Shown one piece after another: positions 37,301 to 43,740 of a stretch of DNA of 64,000 nucleotides. The notes under the pieces are model-generated. The model saw nothing but the letters and a program-made list of their open reading frames with translations, was not told the DNA's origin and made no database searches. How positions within the stretch are numbered: position 1 is the first letter of the stretch; every line of letters begins with the position of its first letter. Origin of the DNA: Lepus europaeus (lineage: Eukaryota > Chordata > Mammalia > Lagomorpha > Leporidae). The position numbers and the translations under genes were made by a program. Location of the stretch: assembly GCF_033115175.1 (NCBI RefSeq), contig NC_084834.1:38918077-38982076 (forward strand), in the 5' to 3' direction.

Positions 37301-40300
37301 AGGAGACATCAGAAATAGCTGTTATTAACACAGCCACCTGCACAACTGCATAGATACGCTTCTACTGCAGTGTAAATCTCAAGGAATTTGCATACATACC
37401 CCAATTCCTCCCTTTCTTCTTTCAAAAGCCAGGAGCTAGGAGCCTCCTCCAGGTCTCCCAAGTGCGCCAGGGGCCCAAGCACTTGGGGCATGCTCAGGTA
37501 CACTAGCAGGGAGCTGGATTGGAAGTGCTGCAGTTGGGACTTGAACTTGCACCCATATGGGATTGCTGGCACCATAGGCAGAGGCTTAACCTACTATGCC
37601 ACAGTGCAGGTCCCAACCCCTTTCTTAAAACCTGCTTTGGTGCTCCGGCCGTTGCAGCCATCTCGGGAGTGAATCAGAAGATGAAGACCTCTCTCTCTGC
37701 CTCTGCCTCTCTGTAACTCTGCCTTTCAAAGAAATTAAAAAAAAAACCAAAAACCTGCTTTGGAGGGCAGGCACTCTGGTGGCCAGGTCACCACAAGGGA
37801 TGCCCGCATTCCACACTGGAGTGCCTCGGTTCGAGTACCAGCTTCGCTTCCAATCCAGCTTCCTGCTAACATGCCACACTGGAAGGCAGCAGGTGATGGC
37901 TTGAATATTTGGCCCCTGCTGCCCATGTGGGACACCTGGATGAAGTTCTAGGCTCCTGATTTTGGTCTGGCCCAGTGAGCTTTTACAGGCATTGGGGAGT
38001 GAAGTAGTAGATGGAAGATTTCTCTTTGTTACTCTACCTCCCAAATAAATAAAAAAGGCTTGAAAAAAGGAAAACACCCTGCTCTTGTTGGGGTGAACGG
38101 TCCTATTCAGGGGTCTCTTGAACTGTCTGAGGTCTCAAGTTCAAAGATCTTAACCCTTTTCCTGAATCCTCTCCAGGGTCTCTTCCACTTTCCAGCAGTA
38201 AGTACCACTGGAAAGGAAGGGCAGAGCTCATAAAATGTTCTTCAAAGTTTCTGGAAACAATCACCCAGGCCTCCAGTTAAACATACAACTTACCAGGCAT
38301 CTCCTCAGGAAACTGACTCAAGTACACAGATGAAGAACCAGACATCTGGGTTTTGACAAGCATCCCAGATAATTCTGGAAAGTTCTTTCCCACAGATGTT
38401 CGTCACTGCTCCCACACCTGCCACCTTCTTCCAGGCATGGGGCAATCTTCTCTCCCAACCATCCACTCACCCTGCTCCCTTCCACCCAGACAAATCCAAC
38501 CACACAGATTTCTCCTCTCAATTCCTGCTGCAATTAGTCATGAGGCACAACGGAATAATTGCCTTGTTAAATGTACTGTTAATAAAGCTAGCGGGTAAGT
38601 CGCTATCAATTTGGTAAATTGCTATCAATTTATTCCTTTTTTTTTTTTTCCTAGAGCCAGCCAGCAAGGCTAAACAATTTGCAGAAGATCACGGGGAAAG
38701 CGTGTTGAATCTGATTCTGCAGCCACGATTAGGAACTCAAAAGCTCCCAAGAGCTCACTGTATCTGAACTCCTCCCGCCGAGCACTTCAGGAAAATACCT
38801 TCGTTCTCCCACAAGGAAAGCCATTTATGCTGTAGACACTTTTTGATAATTACAGGCTTTTCCATTTCTTTTCTCTCATGAGCAGCTTGCTTATAGAGTT
38901 AAGGGACCTACTAAATAAAGCAGCCTCTTCAAATAAGCTGGTATTTGCCTTTGAAAATGTACCCAGAAACAAGCAACATGTTCTGGGGGTGGAGAACAGA
39001 GAGTTAGCGGGCTCTTCAGTGTCTGAGGGCGGAGGGCAGAGGAGGGCAGCGTTCCTAAGCCCGCGGGGACTCGCCAAGTGCACTTCCTCCAGTGCGGTGA
39101 CCGTGGCAGCTGCCGTCCCTGCTGGAGAAGAGCAAGCAAGCCACTGTGGATCGCCACCATGCACCCTGCAGATTCTCTCTAACGGAGAATGTGATAAACC
39201 CAAGGGCTGTGCCCATCTCTCCAGTACTGCCCAACAACAGTCAGGGGGCTTCCGTTAGGAAGAACTGAGAATCAAATGGGCCAAGGGTGGGGAGCCACTC
39301 CCCGCCCTCCCCAAACTCTCTGGAGGGTAGCTTTTACCCTCTGCAAGGCCAGATGTCCAAACACTGGCTATGTTGTTTCATGACTATTTTGCTCAGTAAT
39401 GTGGAATCTGGGGCCTTCTACTAATGAGTCTGATTTGATGGGTTTATAATGGGTTCCAAGAATCTGTGTTTTTAAAAAGCACCTAAAGCTGGTTCTGAGG
39501 CTCTCTGGGAAACACTATCCATTTTGCAAATTATCTCTATCCTCGCCCTTCCGCATCCATGCCTCATGCCTTTCCCCATTTTCTCTAGATTTCCCCCAAC
39601 AAAATGGTTACTGTTCCTCTCTTTGATCCTAGCCAGGCTTCAGGGCACACGCAAACGCCAGTCACCTCTTGAAGCCTGCAGGGTCACCACTGCTGCAGGG
39701 AACTGCGTCCCTCCTGCGCCCCTGTGCCATTTGCAAACCAAGTGAAAGGCGCTCAGTTCATTACACAGCCCTTTCTTCGGGGAAATCTCACCCCTCACCG
39801 GGCAGCACATTTCCTGGAGGACAGTGTAGGGCTCACAGTCCTTGACCTCCTATGATAAGCACCTCGTATGTGAGAGATGCTCCGTAAGGCCCTTCTTGAA
39901 TGAGCAAGCAATGAGTGAACGCACAGGTTTCTTCCTAATAGCTTCAGCATGCAAAAGAAAAACTGCCTAGACTTCGTAGTGATTGTCTATAGTAGTTTAA
40001 GTACCATAAAATTCTTTGAACTAGCTTGAGGACTTTTTAAAGTTCACTGGGGGGGATCCCCTATGCTGTGGTACAGTAGGCTAAGTCTCAGCCTGCGGCA
40101 TCCCATATGGGCACCGGCTTATGTCCCAACCGCTCCTCTTCCAGTCTAGCTCTCTGCTTATGGCCTGCCTGGGAAAGCAGTGGAAGATGTCCTAAGTGCT
40201 TGGGCCCCTGCACCTGTGTGGGAGACCCAGCAGAAGCTCCTGGCTTTTGATTGTCTCAGTTCCGGCCGATGCGGCCATCTAGGAAGTGAACCAGTGGATG

Positions 40301-42167
40301 GAAGACCTTTTTCTGTCTTTCTCTTTGTCACTCTGCCCCTTACATAAATAAAGAAAAATTGGCAGTGGGCACTGTGGAGCAGGGGGCTAGGCTGCCCCTT
40401 GGGAAGCATGTATCCTGAATCAGAGTGCCTGGTTTCAGTCCTGGCTACTCCACTTCTGATCCAGCTTCCTGCTGGTGTGCACCCTGGGAGGCAACGACGG
40501 CTCAAGGACTTGGGCTCCCATCACCCACGTGGGGGACCGGGATGAAGTTTCCGCCTCCTGGTTTCAGCCTGGCCCAGTCCTGGCTATCACAGTCAATTGA
40601 GGCCTGAACCTCTCTCTCTGCCTTTCAAGTAGATAAAAAGAAATTTTAAAAAGTAGTAATAATTAGAACACTTTCCTGCGTCAAAGGCCTAACATTCCAG
40701 TTGCTCTCTGGGAAGACTGTTGAGTCCTAAATTAATAATGCTGCCTGTATGTCTACCACGCTACCTGTATTCCCAAGAAGTACTTCTCTCTGATCTTAAC
40801 TCGGAGGGAATTTAAGGTGGGAGCTGTTGCAGGACACATAAGCTGGTTTTCTTCTACTCTTCCCACCTCAAAAATTTAACTATGTTCCTCTTGAAAGTGT
40901 TCAGCGAGAAAAAAATTAGGTAGTACCCATTCTAACAAGTATTTCACAACATGCCAAATTCCTATAGAACTGGGGGGAGGGTTTGATGTAACTACCTATG
41001 TGAATTTCACTCCTTCTGAAAAACCTGCATAGAGTTTTGAGTCTCAAGTAACCAGTTTAACACTCTCATTTTTCTCAAGGTATAGCCCAGCAATATCCAC
41101 CAATAACATGATTAAAGTCTTGGCTTCAATCACATTTCAGATGATCACTTTTGTTAATTAAAGAAAGCCACAGTGAACCTGTTCTTTTTAATGTTCACTT
41201 TCTACCTAATTCAAAATTTTCCTAGAAAATATGCAGTGATTGACAATCTAGATTGGTAATATGAATGTCTTCAACAGCAATAACCTGAATACACCTTTTA
41301 AAAATGCACCTTTTAAAAAAAAGTGTTCTGAAGTAATTGCCAGTTTGGAAAGAGAAACTGTATTTTTCAATTTTAAAGGTATAATGAATTGTGAATGTAA
41401 TCTGTGACCACCGTTACTCCTGTCTCCAGGGGCAGAGGTAGCAGAAAAAGGGAGACCCGGAGAATAGATTGAAGATGGTAAAATTGGCTCTTGGTGAATG
41501 CAAGGCCTCACTTAAGGGAGTTTAACCCCTGGAATATACAAAGCTCCAAAAGAACCCCAAATCAATGTAAAGCCAATCCATGTGTTATCAATATGACTTG
41601 AGAAATTTTCAGAACATCTAGGCCATGTAGCCACATGATCAAAGAAGTGTCCTGTATGGTTATTTTTTGCATGAAAATTTCCACAAACAGCACGATTTTT
41701 AAAAAATGGAACCAACAGAAATAATTATACGGTCTCGGCATCGGGGAAATTTAAGGTAGGTTACGAGTGAGAGACACTGAAGCATAGGATGTATGCTAGG
41801 AACCAGTGCTCTTTCTTAACAATTCGTGATGCGAGCCCTGGCAAGCCAGAGCAAGGGGAAGGAGGAAACGAGAGCAGAAACAGCTGCTACGGATGGACCA
41901 GCTGCCAAGCCCGAGGCCCACCACCCGACGAGCCTGCAGCTCCCCATTCATTCCCGGCGGCTGCTCCGCGCCCGCAGCCGCCGCGCACTCACCTGCTCGG
42001 GAACACGACCTCGCAGCGCCCGAGGCCGCCGAGGCCGCCGCCAGGAGCCGGGGGACAGCCGCCGGCGGGGGCGAGGGGCGACGCAGCCCGGGGACGGGCA
42101 GGCGGCGCAGGCCGGGGGCTTCCCTCTGCAGCAGGGCGGAGCAGAGCCGCCGCGGGCTCTGCAACAT
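12971..42167 (-). CDS. NOCT: NOCT (nocturnin), complete three-exon coding region
   Basis: Nocturnin is a rhythmically expressed enzyme of the exonuclease/endonuclease/phosphatase (EEP) fold. It removes the 2'-phosphate from NADP(H) and was first described as a deadenylase. It acts in mitochondria and cytosol. Exons at 42167-41993, 15650-15381 and 13806-12971 join (175+270+836 bases) into 426 codons plus TAA, close to the 431 residues of the human protein. The N-terminus is Arg/Ala/Pro-rich with one acidic residue in the first 58, fitting a mitochondrial presequence. Expected active-site residues by alignment with human are present: N144 (MQWNILAQ), E190 (CLQEVD), D319 and N321 (GDFNAEP), D372 (HTLDYIWY) and H409 (PSDHLS). 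All splice sites are GT/AG and both introns fall after the first base of a codon. There is no frameshift or stop. The start ATG at 42167 was chosen because the downstream peptide SPRRLCSALLQR matches human and mouse nocturnin. Confidence 0.95.
14710..15050 (+). mobile_element. CSINE (sense), younger subfamily, in NOCT intron 2
   Basis: Full copy from 'ggccggctctgtggctcaac' to the (AAAT)n tail. Flanking repeats aaatatattcga (left) and aaatataatcga (right, 15051-15062) form a TSD. It is opposite in orientation to NOCT transcription. Confidence 0.95.
15024..15056. repeat. (AAAT)n microsatellite
   Basis: Eight AAAT units grown from the tail of the intron 2 CSINE. Variable length is likely. Confidence 0.9.
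15062..15262 (-). mobile_element. CSINE (antisense), old, partial
   Basis: 'gagaggcaagggacagagagctctc ... gggtcaaatctgggagccag ... cattccatgtgggtggcaagc' is a decayed antisense body lacking the head. The younger CSINE inserted at its tail end. Confidence 0.75.
15381..15650 (-). CDS. NOCT: NOCT exon 2
   Basis: Acceptor cccctgtag before 15650 and donor gtaggc after 15381. It encodes residues 59-148 (ACSMGNGTSRLYSAL ... IRVMQWNILAQ), including Asn144 of the active site. The first bases complete Ala59. Met62 is followed by GNGTS, a possible alternative start. Confidence 0.96.
15651..17370. other. intron 1 segment without SINE
   Basis: Unique sequence with a 14-base C-run near 16719-16734. Short open frames here show no recognisable protein. 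Confidence 0.5.
16719..16740. repeat. poly-C run with CA extension
   Basis: About 14 consecutive C followed by ACACACC. A slippage-prone homopolymer. Confidence 0.85.
17374..17476 (-). mobile_element. CSINE tail fragment (antisense) with G-rich expansion
   Basis: Only the tail and 'ctgaaaggcagagttaaagagaaag ... gatcttccatcc' remain. A GGGGT-type expansion (17427-17455) replaces the usual GA-rich stretch. Confidence 0.8.
17605..17685 (-). mobile_element. CSINE remnant (antisense), internally deleted
   Basis: Tail 'gatttattttatttgaa' is joined directly to the head part 'ctggcgcttataagggatgctgg ... gttacaacgctagcccc'. Confidence 0.8.
18065..18400 (-). repeat. probable old LTR-derived segment
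   Basis: 'acaaaaagtttatttagctcacagtttgggg' followed by 'ggtctgctgagggcagaaag' and 'agggatcacatcacatggtgag' resembles antisense MaLR/ERVL-type LTR sequence. The family is not certain. Confidence 0.4.
18436..18739 (+). mobile_element. CSINE (sense) with small internal duplication
   Basis: Head 'ggtggcactgtggtgtagtggg' to an A-tail. 'gggaagatggcccattagccattgggagatggcccaag' shows a local repeat of 'gatggccca'. It carries CCAGCAGATGGAAG near 18667. Confidence 0.9.
18774..19084 (+). mobile_element. CSINE (sense)
   Basis: Head 'ggggccagcattgtggcgcat' to 'ttttcaaataaataatc', followed by a T-run rather than an A-run. Confidence 0.9.
19095..20210 (+). repeat. ancient interspersed repeat, copy 1 (split by a CSINE)
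   Basis: 'gagagcattccaggcagaggg aacagcaagtgcaag', 'tgtgggccattctaaaggttttggcctttatcc', 'gaagcaattggagga' and, after the CSINE, 'gtgagctggacatgttagtgca' belong to a widespread old mammalian repeat whose name I cannot fix. A second copy lies at 51865-52460. Confidence 0.55.
19411..19776 (+). mobile_element. CSINE (sense) with 48-bp internal tandem duplication
   Basis: Full copy starting 'ggggccggcgctgtggcgca'. The unit 'ctggggagggaaccat.. (ct)n' occurs twice in tandem (19643-19690, 19691-19738). Flanks aaatattctacact and aaaattctatact form a TSD with mismatches. Contains CACGTG at 19572-19577. Confidence 0.94.
20413..20700 (-). mobile_element. CSINE (antisense), old
   Basis: 'ttgaaggcggagagacagatctcccaccc' to 'acctctgggacaaatgcctgcc'. 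Strongly diverged, but in register over the full length. Confidence 0.8.
20701..21129. other. intron 1 segment, nothing recognised
   Basis: Unique sequence. The 117-codon open frame around 20758-21111 has no recognisable domain, splice context or codon pattern and I do not support it as a gene. Confidence 0.5.
21130..21700 (+). mobile_element. LINE-1 3' fragment (old L1M-type)
   Basis: Runs in L1 ORF2/3' UTR order: 'tctggaagacagtttggcagt', 'acgcaaatgtttacagcacatttatt', 'gaaatactatccagagatt', 'gtgaaagaagccagatcc', 'atgattccaaaattcacgacat', 'cagtggttgctggggctgggg'. Dead by truncation and divergence. Confidence 0.85.
22136..22405 (+). mobile_element. CSINE (sense), old
   Basis: 'ggggatttggcacgacggtgg' to 'ccgcctttcaaatcagtaagataaataag'. 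The middle (cagatgatggcccaag) is deleted. Confidence 0.85.
22411..22738 (+). mobile_element. CSINE (sense)
   Basis: Head 'ggggcttgcactgtggtgcag' to a long A-tail, directly behind the previous copy. Confidence 0.9.
22834..23143 (-). mobile_element. CSINE (antisense)
   Basis: Tail 'aaaaaaatcatttatttatttgaaagg' to head 'ctaagccgcagagcaggtccc'. Confidence 0.92.
23301..23597 (+). mobile_element. CSINE (sense), younger subfamily, internal deletion
   Basis: Starts 'tggccggcgccacagctcaat'. The 'gcgccggccgcggcggccattgg' section is deleted (ggtgcgctggtgaacc). Ends 'ctctgcctgtcaaaaa'. Confidence 0.93.
23617..23757 (-). mobile_element. CSINE (antisense), head-truncated
   Basis: 'aagatgtatttatttgaaaggcag' through 'gaggctcaaactccatctagg'. 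The head half is missing. Confidence 0.85.
24077..24436 (+). mobile_element. CSINE (sense), younger subfamily, perfect 14-bp TSD
   Basis: Starts 'gggccggcgctgtggcttaac' and ends in a pure A-run plus (AAAG)n. Flanked by AGAAATAGGCAAAG at 24063-24076 and 24437-24450. Confidence 0.96.
24829..25020 (+). mobile_element. CSINE (sense), 3'-truncated
   Basis: 'tgggccagtgctgtggtatagtagg' to 'gggagacctggaggaatgcccc'. The 3' third is absent. Confidence 0.85.
25021..26275. other. intron 1 segment, unique
   Basis: AT-rich unique sequence with no recognised gene. A 40-bp stretch at 25797-25841 recurs inside the CSINE at 26276 (see findings). Confidence 0.5.
26276..26613 (-). mobile_element. CSINE (antisense) interrupted by a copied patch
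   Basis: Antisense tail 'ttaaaaatatttatttgaaaggcag' to 'gctacatgcacaccagctc'. Bases about 26428-26480 are foreign to CSINE and match the sequence at 25797-25841. Confidence 0.87.
27088..27434 (-). mobile_element. CSINE (antisense), younger subfamily, perfect 16-bp TSD
   Basis: Antisense copy ending 'ttaagccacggcgccggcc', flanked by GGAAAACAGAATTCTT at 27072-27087 and 27435-27450. Confidence 0.97.
27763..27945 (-). mobile_element. CSINE (antisense), head-truncated
   Basis: 'ttaaaaatttatttgaaaattagcattacagag' to 'gggtttcccacgtgggtgctg'. It carries CACGTG at 27933-27938 and interrupts MaLR-type LTR sequence. Confidence 0.85.
27946..28165 (+). mobile_element. MaLR LTR fragment (MLT1/MST type), 3' part
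   Basis: 'cttctgcctcctgccatggatgatacaacaagaacaccc', 'ttggactccccagcctccaaaactg', 'tttctgttctttgtaaattacccagt' and 'aaaaaatgaactaagacgc' follow the 3' end of mammalian MaLR LTRs. The 5' part is displaced by the CSINE next to it. Confidence 0.8.
28494..28790 (+). mobile_element. CSINE (sense)
   Basis: Head 'ggtctggtgctgtggcacagcagg' to 'ctttcatatgaataaataaaatc'. Confidence 0.92.
28791..30205. other. SINE-free island in NOCT intron 1
   Basis: 1.4 kb without SINEs, rare in this locus. It has a GC-rich part (about 29560-29700) and a CTCF-type motif at 29952-29965. No exon recognised. Confidence 0.55.
29952..29965 (-). promoter_or_regulatory. candidate CTCF site
   Basis: Reads CCAGCAGATGGCAG on the - strand, which fits the CTCF core CCASYAGRKGGCRS at every position. 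It is not inside a SINE. Confidence 0.45.
30223..30539 (-). mobile_element. CSINE (antisense), younger subfamily, perfect 17-bp TSD
   Basis: Flanked by CCCATACTGCTTTTCTT at 30206-30222 and 30540-30556. Very short tail (ttttttaaacaggcagag), head 'gtgagccgcggcgccag'. Confidence 0.96.
30669..30996 (+). mobile_element. CSINE (sense)
   Basis: Head 'ggggccagtgcagtggcgtag' to 'gcctctcaaataataaatc' and an A-run. Confidence 0.92.
31010..31345 (+). mobile_element. CSINE (sense), older
   Basis: 'gagccatgcgtttgttgcagcaagttaagcc' to 'gcctttcaaataaataagag'. Head diverged. Confidence 0.87.
31346..31950. other. intron 1 segment, unique
   Basis: No gene or clear repeat. Open frames on the - strand (about 31537-31885) have no recognisable similarity. 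Confidence 0.45.
31955..32095 (-). repeat. MIR (antisense)
   Basis: 'gtttcaagccctggcgccagctctcacctcactgggcctcagtttctgcc ... ggattaagcaggtta' follows the antisense MIR consensus closely in layout. Confidence 0.65.
32096..32750. other. intron 1 segment, unique
   Basis: GC-moderate unique sequence. Several overlapping open frames (about 32269-32731) conflict on both strands and none is recognised. Confidence 0.4.
32752..33073 (+). mobile_element. CSINE (sense)
   Basis: Head 'ggggctggtgctgtggcatagg' to 'ctctttcaaataaacaaatattttt'. Carries CCAGCAGATGGAAG near 32999. Confidence 0.92.
33076..33726. other. intron 1 segment, unique
   Basis: No gene or repeat recognised. Confidence 0.45.
33741..34085 (-). 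mobile_element. CSINE (antisense) with 14-bp TSD
   Basis: Flanked by GGTATTGAGTTTCT (33727-33740) and GGTGTTGAGTTTCT (34086-34099), one mismatch. Head 'gcgccacagtgccggcccc'. Confidence 0.95.
34100..34341 (+). mobile_element. CSINE (sense), 5'-truncated
   Basis: 'gccagcacctcactgagcac' through 'actctgcctttcaaataaataaatc' to a long A-run. It meets the previous antisense copy head-on. Confidence 0.87.
34342..35161. other. intron 1 segment, unique
   Basis: Contains a GC-rich patch about 34600-34820. Open frames on both strands there are not recognised. Confidence 0.4.
35162..35475 (+). mobile_element. CSINE (sense)
   Basis: Head 'tggggccagcactgtggcgtgg' to 'gattttcaaataaatcttac'. Confidence 0.92.
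35522..35832 (-). mobile_element. CSINE (antisense), older
   Basis: 'gaaaagattttatttcctgaaaagcagagtgacag' to 'agtttaggcacaatactcaccc'. Confidence 0.87.
35915..36237 (+). mobile_element. CSINE (sense), younger subfamily, 12-bp TSD
   Basis: Flanked by AAAAGTTGTTTG at 35903-35914 and 36238-36249. Contains CACGTG at 36109-36114. Confidence 0.96.
36250..37420. other. intron 1 segment, unique
   Basis: Moderately GC-rich with a G-run segment (36818-36839). No exon recognised on either strand. Confidence 0.45.
37421..37616 (-). mobile_element. CSINE (antisense), tail-truncated
   Basis: 'aaaagccaggagctaggagcc' to head 'ctatgccacagtgcaggtccc'. The usual tail and GA-rich part are absent. Confidence 0.87.
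37641..37749 (+). mobile_element. CSINE (sense), 5'-truncated 109-bp insertion with TSD
   Basis: Only the 3' third (tgctccggccgttgcagccatc to the A-tail). Bounded by perfect AAAACCTGCTTTGG at 37627-37640 and 37750-37763, so it inserted already truncated. Confidence 0.93.
37764..38070 (+). mobile_element. CSINE (sense), older
   Basis: 'agggcaggcactctggtggcc' to 'acctcccaaataaataaaaaagg'. Confidence 0.87.
38071..39355. other. SINE-free island in NOCT intron 1
   Basis: 1.3 kb unique. A decayed MIR-like patch may lie near 38655-38730. The 126-codon open frame at 38878-39258 is opposed by frames on the other strand and not recognised. Confidence 0.45.
39370..39515. repeat. MER5-type DNA transposon fragment
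   Basis: 'gaatctggggccttctactaatgagtctgatttgatggg ... ttccaagaatctgtgtttttaaaaagcacc ... tctctgggaaacact' has the layout of MER5A-type hAT elements. Confidence 0.6.
39516..40054. other. intron 1 segment, unique
   Basis: No gene recognised. A weak MIR/L2-like patch lies about 39850-39920. Confidence 0.4.
40055..40360 (+). mobile_element. CSINE (sense)
   Basis: 'cccctatgctgtggtacagtagg' to 'gccccttacataaataaag'. Confidence 0.9.
40361..40655 (+). mobile_element. CSINE (sense), older
   Basis: 'ggcagtgggcactgtggagc' to 'ctttcaagtagataaaaag', directly behind the previous copy. Contains CACGTG at 40526-40531. Confidence 0.88.
40656..41889. other. SINE-free island downstream of NOCT exon 1 donor
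   Basis: 1.2 kb of unique sequence next to the promoter. Intron-borne control elements are plausible but none is identified. Confidence 0.45.
41993..42167 (-). CDS. NOCT: NOCT exon 1 (start, mitochondrial targeting region)
   Basis: ATG at 42167-42165 with G at -3, then 58 codons (MLQSPRRLCSALLQREAPGL and onward) to donor gtgagt at 41992. One base of codon 59 is contributed. The segment is rich in Arg, Ala and Pro with a single Glu, as expected for a mitochondrial presequence. It is five residues shorter than human in the Pro-rich part. No in-frame ATG occurs upstream before the stop at 42531-42533. Confidence 0.93.
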
Positions 42168-42704
42168 GCCGGGCAGCACCGCCACAACCGCCGCGGCCCC
42201 TCGCGCGCCGAGGAGCGGGGTCTGGCCGGGGCCGAGGCCGGCGAGTCGATCACACTGTCGGGGCCGTCCGCGCGGCTGCTCCCGGATGCTTCCCACCCAG
42301 CCCCCAGGCCCAGGAGAAAGTCCTGAGCGGCAGAACCGAGAGGCTGAGGCTGCAGCGGCGGCGGCGGCGGCACAGTCTGCCGCGGGCCGGCGAGAGCTGG
42401 AAGGCAACCGGCGAGCGCAGGGCGCTGACAAAGCGGGCGCTACCAACTGGAGCGGCGCGTGGGGGGGGGACCGCAGGACCCGACCCTCGGCTCGAACGAG
42501 CTGCGTTCCGTCACCCGGGCCGCTACTGCTCTACAACGACTGGAGACTTGGACTGTCTTGTAGGATGGCAGCTTTAGGAGGTCGAAAGTGACTGGTATCC
42601 GTTGGAGCGCTGTTAAATAAATAAGCGCCCCCTCTCGCTGGCTGGAATGGAAGCGCCCAGAGGCTGGGAATCCCGAGACCGTTCCGGGGCTGTGGCCCAG
42701 GGGA

Positions 42705-42710
42705 CACGTG
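42705..42710. promoter_or_regulatory. E-box CACGTG in NOCT promoter
   Basis: Perfect palindromic E-box 538 bases upstream of the NOCT ATG, at the edge of the CpG island. CLOCK/BMAL1 binding to an E-box of the human nocturnin promoter has been reported. Equivalence of this site is inferred. Confidence 0.55.
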
Positions 42711-42780
42711 TGGGTTGGACCCGCGGGCGGCTTCCGTCTGTGCGCGCCCACGGGAATACAGCCGGGGGCGTCCGCCTCCT

Positions 42781-43480
42781 ACCCCTTCGCGGAGTCTGTG
42801 GCGTTAAAGGAAATTAATCAGGCGACGGTGATTCAAGCAACAGGGGTGTCAGACTCGGGCAAGGGGGACAACAGGTGACGGAGAAATCAGACCCTAAAGT
42901 TCCGCATCATAGGTCGAGATCTGGGCCACAGGATTGGCGTCAGAGGTTAATGACAGGCTCAAGACCTCTGAAAGGTTTGTACGATTGGACCATGACGTAG
43001 GGGTCCGGAATTTGGAAGGGGCTTAGTCATGATCTACACACCACGAGAGCAAATAAGCAGGAAAGCCCCTTGTGTGTTTGGGGGAATAACTCCTCTCAGG
43101 CAAGATGAGGAGTTATTACTAAGGAGTAGAAGGCCGGATGCCTGGAGAGCTTGGCTTGTGATGGTGTGGATTTATACGAGAATTAATTTGGTAGATAGTT
43201 GCCATCCACTGATGTTTGGTGAGCCTAGCACTGATGCGTCGAAGCTGTATTTTACTTGGACGTCGCGTGTCTCTGGTCCATGAGCAGGTGAGAGAAAGAC
43301 CAGTTGAGATAAGGTGTGTTTGACTACACCAAGCTGACAGTACTGGAGAAGAATGGATGGGAGAGCTATCTCAGGTGGATGGGTCAGGAAATGATGACTA
43401 ACCAGCAAATGAAGTGGAATGAGGAGAGGGCAAACACAAGACTGTGTTCCTATCTGAGTGACCTGTGCCTTAGAAATGTG
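42781..43480. other. region upstream of NOCT, unique
   Basis: SINE-free upstream flank. Contains TGACGTAG (42993-43000), a CRE-like half site. No gene recognised. Confidence 0.45.
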
Positions 43481-43482
43481 TT

Positions 43483-43740
43483 CTAGGGTGGGCCTTCTGG
43501 GGATGGTTGAGAGGGACTCCCACATGTGAGTCCCTGCCAACTTCTGGCTAATGCCCACCCTGTGAGGCAGTTCAAGCACTTGGGTCCCTGCCACCCATGT
43601 GGGACACCCAGAATGAATTCAAGACTCCTATCTTGGGCCTGGCCCAGCCCTGGCTATTGCAAGCATTTGGAGAATGAACCAGCAGATGGGAGATGTCTTG
43701 TCTGTCTCTCCAGCGATGAATAACCATCAATAAATTTTAA
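43483..43740 (+). mobile_element. CSINE (sense), 5'-truncated
   Basis: 'cacatgtgagtccctgccaac' through 'gaaccagcagatgggagatg' to 'caataaattttaaa'. The head is missing. Confidence 0.85.

Larger units (their letters stand above)
15651..41992 (-). other. NOCT: NOCT intron 1
   Basis: 26.3 kb intron, donor gtgagt at 41992 and acceptor cctgtag at 15651. It holds more than 30 CSINEs, an L1 3' fragment, an MLT1/MST-type LTR fragment, MIR and MER5-like pieces, and a good CTCF-type motif near 29952. No other exon was recognised on either strand. Confidence 0.9.
41890..42780. promoter_or_regulatory. NOCT: CpG island / NOCT promoter and first exon region
   Basis: Very GC- and CpG-rich compared with everything around it, centred on NOCT exon 1. 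Includes a short CGG run (42354-42371), an A/T-rich TATTTAA-like stretch on the - strand (42613-42619) and CACGTG at 42705. The transcription start is not fixed; about 42.3-42.6 kb is likely. Confidence 0.75.

Noticed and set aside
41796..42446. 216-codon - strand open frame over NOCT exon 1
   Set aside because: Only the part from ATG 42167 to the donor at 41993 is coding. The upstream start is TTG (42446-42444), and the part after 41993 is intron read-through.
41789..42591. Long + strand open frames (up to 262 codons) in the CpG island
   Set aside because: Antisense to NOCT exon 1. They result from stop-poor CpG-rich DNA and encode only low-complexity Arg/Ala/Pro/Gly peptides.
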